From Pipra filicauda (Eukaryota; Chordata; Aves; Passeriformes; Pipridae): 64,000 bases of DNA. The notes under the pieces are model-generated. The model saw nothing but the letters and a program-made list of their open reading frames with translations, did not search any database and was not told the origin of the DNA. The stretch covers positions 496,001-560,000 of the forward strand of contig NW_024104523.1 in the NCBI RefSeq assembly GCF_003945595.2, read 5' to 3'. The position numbers were made by a program, and so were the translations under genes. Positions 60,660 through 64,000 of the stretch are shown here, piece after piece. How positions within the stretch are numbered: the stretch's first letter is position 1; each line of letters begins with the position of its first letter.

Positions 60660-60970
60660 TGAAAAGCATCACCTAACTCCTATAGGTTTTCATGAGTAGT
60701 CTTTTTATTTTTTGGAGAACTTTTTTTCTACATTTACGTTGCAATTCATATTCACGTACCAGTGTTTCTTGGCTTAAAATTTTTTTGTACTTTGTACTCA
60801 ACTTACTTTATTTTTACTTTAATTGTTAGTAAAAAAGTAAAAACACAGATAATGAAAAAAACAGCCAATGATTTTGCCAGAGGGTTGATTAAAAAGAAAA
60901 ATAAAAAATCACAAGATGTTTTCCTAGGGCAAGAAAAAATAATCTGTTTAAAAATTTCTCATTAAACATA
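60660..60970. promoter_or_regulatory. AT-rich block in PRRX1 intron 1
   Basis: Very AT-rich unique sequence with TTTTTATTTTTTGG, GTTAGTAAAAAAGTAAAAAC, AAAAATTTCTCATTAAACAT and AATTGGC. It could be a matrix-attachment-like region or an enhancer, or it may be neutral. Confidence 0.2.
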
Positions 60971-63039
60971 ATTGGCATTTCTGGACATGAGTGACACTAG
61001 GAAGTTTGAAAAAATGCCCATGCTAACAGGCTGGGGGACAGGAATTTGCTGTATTTGACAGGGTGTATATGAGAAGGATGCAGCCCTGCAAACTCGGCAG
61101 CGCAGCCTTGCCAATGTGTCTAGACAGCCCATCTCTACGGGGGAGAGGGAAGCTTATTTCTTGGACCTGCTCCATCTGTGGCTGCTCCAGTGAGACCAGA
61201 CCACTTATGGTCTCCTTTATCCATGGAGACTTTCCATCCAAGGTTGCTCAGCCCTCGTTGCCTGGTGGCTGATGATCGACGTGAACCAATTCAGGTGAGA
61301 CATCGAACCTTTTGCTGGTTTTGAGGTACTCCTGTGTTAGGTGAGGATGTGGCTGGTGGGGCAGTGGATGTGATTCATTAGCTAGAGCCTTTAAAAAAGG
61401 CTTAAATTCTATTAAATTGTGCTAGAACAGCAGCATTTGTTTGCTAACCCTGCACCAGACCAAAAGCAGTGTTTTGTGGCTGAGATATCCCACATTTCTG
61501 TACAGGTCCTTTAAATTGTTTGATCCTCCAGGTTAGAGTATCTGACATTTATTTCAGACAGATTAAGGGCAGGAATAAGCAGATATTCTGTAATATATTC
61601 ATCACCTGGAGGCAAAAATTCTTACTCTGTGTTAAGGATCGTCGTTTCCCACGTATCCCTTGTTTGCCTCAATTCACAAGAGCTCTGACAATTGTTATTC
61701 TGCCTCCTCTGCTGGGAGTTGTGCTTTTCAAACTGCGGTGAACCCCGTGGAAATACAGACGTTTCCATTTTTCAGCCTTTTGATTTAAAATTTCTAGATG
61801 ATTGTTCGACCCTGGCAAGGAACCATTCAAAATACATTCCAAAATATTCATCGTTCCTGCAGGCTAAGGAACATAAGATGTAGCAGTTTATTAGCTAATG
61901 TGAAATGCATTCGCCATCCAGAAGAGGCGAAAGGATGGAGGTGGGTCTGAGCCTGATTTCCCTTTGCATCCCACAGAGCTGGGGTGTGGAGCAAGCTGGT
62001 CTCTCCCATCTGCCTTCCTGTTTGGCTGAATGTCCCTGTGTCCAGCAAAAATCCCCCAGAGATCCGCAGTAGGTTTGTCCCACCTCCATGTCCCCTGGCC
62101 TTAGAAGAGCAGGTTTTCTCTGTGGACCTGGGAAGGAGAAGGTTGTTTTCAAATGGCCCCACATGCTCTGATCCTTTTCCTCCCTTAAGCAATGCAGGAT
62201 GTCAAGGTCCTTTATCCCCCACCTGGTCAGATGCTCGGCCCTTGGAAAAGGCAGGTGGGCTCGATGCTGAGAGCTGGGCTCAAGTTCTGTTATTTCTGGA
62301 TCGTGGATGCCGTCGTTCTTCCAGCTGTGATTAAGAGGGACCCAAAAAATTCATTAGCAGTCAAAAGCTGGATTTCTGAGCGAAGCTTTGCGGCGGCTCC
62401 AGTCCAGTTTGCTTGGTAGAGGCGATGGTGGTGGTGGTCTGATTTCACTGAAACACATTTGTTCTTGGATGCTCATGAAAGGGGAGCTCAGCCTTTGCAG
62501 AGCTGGTTTCCATGTTCTCGCCATCGTTTGCACTTCCCCTTCTCCTGGCCTGCGGCACCCTGTGGTCCCGGCACAGTCATTCCGTGCCATGCAGCTTTCA
62601 GTCCTGGATATTTCAACAGCCAACAGATGCAATATCCATTGAGAACAGTGTTCCTGCCTGCCGGTGATCCAGCTGGCGCTCGCATCCCGCAGGTCGTTGT
62701 CAGTCTGTTTGTGTGGGTCCCACGTACCGAAAAAACACATCCGAGTGAATTTCCAGATCCAGTCGGGAAGGCTTTTTAATAATGGCACTTCCCAGCAGCA
62801 CAGTGGGCCTCCATGGGGACCTGGGCAAGTGGAGACGTTCATGAAGCCGGTCAGCTTGAGTCAGTCTTTCCCGGGGCCGACGGGAGGTCGCTGGGGAACG
62901 TTTGCAGACTCTTGTGGTTGCCACAGTGCTTGGAAATGAGCCCACTGAAAGGCCCGAAATGCCAAGTGGTTCATCTGCAATGTATATATGGACTGAAAAA
63001 AAGTCCTTCCCAAAGCACCCCTTTTCTATCTTGGCATAT

Positions 63040-63060
63040 CCCCCCCCCCTTTTTTTTTTT
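63040..63060. repeat. C10-T11 homopolymer junction
   Basis: Ten C followed by eleven T. A simple low-complexity tract with possible length error. Confidence 0.8.
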
Positions 63061-64000
63061 CTCGGTACTTGTCAGCTTTTTGCAAAAATATCTAATTTTC
63101 CTTATTAGAAAGTTTGTCTAGGTGAAGTTCCTGAGGATTTTTTGCCACTTTTTCTAAGTACACAAGGAAGTTTAATAAAAGCAGTGTTGCCCAGAGTTCA
63201 GGTGGGTGTGCAGTGGGAGGGGGCGTGCCAGGTGTCCACTTTGTGGCTTTTGGCTGGTGCATCCTTCTACCTGAGTGCTAACAAGGAGGTTTAACCTGCT
63301 GAATCTGTGGCCCTTGGAAGAGGATGGAAGTGGTTTCTACCTGTGTTGGTCACAGGGAGCATTCTGTGAGCTGGATAAGACTGAAATATGCCATCCCAAA
63401 GGGCTGGAGCAACCCTAGTTGCTCCCTAGCAACATCATCTTTGCTGACTCCTAAGAACTCCTAAGGAATCCAAATCTACGCCACACCTGGTCCCTGCAGT
63501 GGGGGAGTCTCCCTAACGTGTTCTGTGCTTTGTTGTTAAAGTCTTGTCCCAGCAGCTTGTCATCAAAGGGCACATTGATCCTCAGGTCCTGGGGCATAGG
63601 TGACACCTGTTTGTGGTTCATGTCCAGCTGTAGGTCTGGGAGTCACCTCTGCATGTAAAGAAAAGGGGACATCAGGAGAATCCAATAGGGAAGCAGGTGG
63701 GAAATAATATGTGTGCCTTTTGCATAATGTGTATCCTCTGGAGCTCACTGCAGGGGGATATGATTGTGGAAAATAGATGAGTAACCTTTCTGTGCCTGAC
63801 TGCAGTGATGGTTTGTTGCCATTGTCTTTGGGGCAGCTGGTGTTGTGTATCCAGGTGGATGTGGATACTGGCCTTCCTGGTGCATCAGTCTGCTCCTGCA
63901 TGGGAAGTTTTAATTCCAGGGTCAAGCTTAAGAGCAGTGGTGACTCTGCAGAAGAACACTGAGCTGATGTGCTGGTTTGGATATATACATTAAATTTAAA

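Larger units (their letters stand above)
40374..64000 (+). other. PRRX1: PRRX1 intron 1 (partial)
   Basis: At least 23.6 kb with no second PRRX1 exon. I looked for the homeodomain signature (WFQNRRAKFRR and the KKRKQRRNRTTF start) in all frames and did not find it. A very long first intron agrees with the mammalian gene. The first 1.5 kb is CpG island; the rest is mostly unique DNA with little recognisable transposon content. AT-rich blocks at 45.76-45.91, 50.1-50.35 and 60.66-60.97 kb are candidate regulatory sequence. Confidence 0.85.

Noticed and set aside
40374..64000. PRRX1 exon 2 and homeodomain
   Set aside because: I looked for the homeodomain signatures in all frames and did not find them, so exon 2 must lie beyond the window.

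Overview
The window looks like a bird chromosome segment. It carries CR1 LINE tails of avian type (including the ending CCAACCCAAACC...TTCTATGA), has few interspersed repeats, and holds two vertebrate genes, GORAB followed by PRRX1, on the + strand in the same order as on human chromosome 1q24. The species cannot be named from the sequence. A non-avian reptile is less likely.

Region by region: (1) 1-6.6 kb has no gene I recognise. Three spliceable blocks on the + strand (555-624, 1131-1227, 4082-4170) join in one open frame ending in TAA and may be the 3' end of an unidentified gene. (2) 6.6-7.2 kb holds two CR1 pieces directly upstream of a CpG-rich promoter. (3) 7,388-15,336 is the complete five-exon coding region of GORAB (373 aa), a trans-Golgi coiled-coil golgin, followed by a 3' UTR with candidate poly(A) signals. 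(4) About 24 kb of intergenic DNA (16.9-39.5 kb) has no gene I can support. It contains several AT-rich, homeodomain-motif-rich blocks that may be PRRX1 enhancers, two long poly(A) tracts, a perfect hairpin, a CArg-type palindrome and a 260-bp polypyrimidine tract. (5) A large CpG island (about 39.5-41.8 kb) surrounds PRRX1 exon 1 (CDS 40,133-40,373). (6) Everything from 40,374 to the end is PRRX1 intron 1. Neither the homeodomain nor any other PRRX1 exon is present, so the rest of the gene lies beyond the right edge.

The two genes are not known to share a pathway. GORAB acts in COPI and Golgi trafficking and PRRX1 is a mesenchymal transcription factor, though loss of either affects connective tissue or skeleton. 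I found no tRNA, rRNA, CRISPR, viral or bacterial-type genes. The most interesting items are the unidentified splice-compatible exon chain upstream of GORAB, the candidate regulatory blocks around PRRX1, and a 13-bp-arm perfect inverted repeat at 5,853-5,880. Conservation claims are inference, because no alignment could be run.
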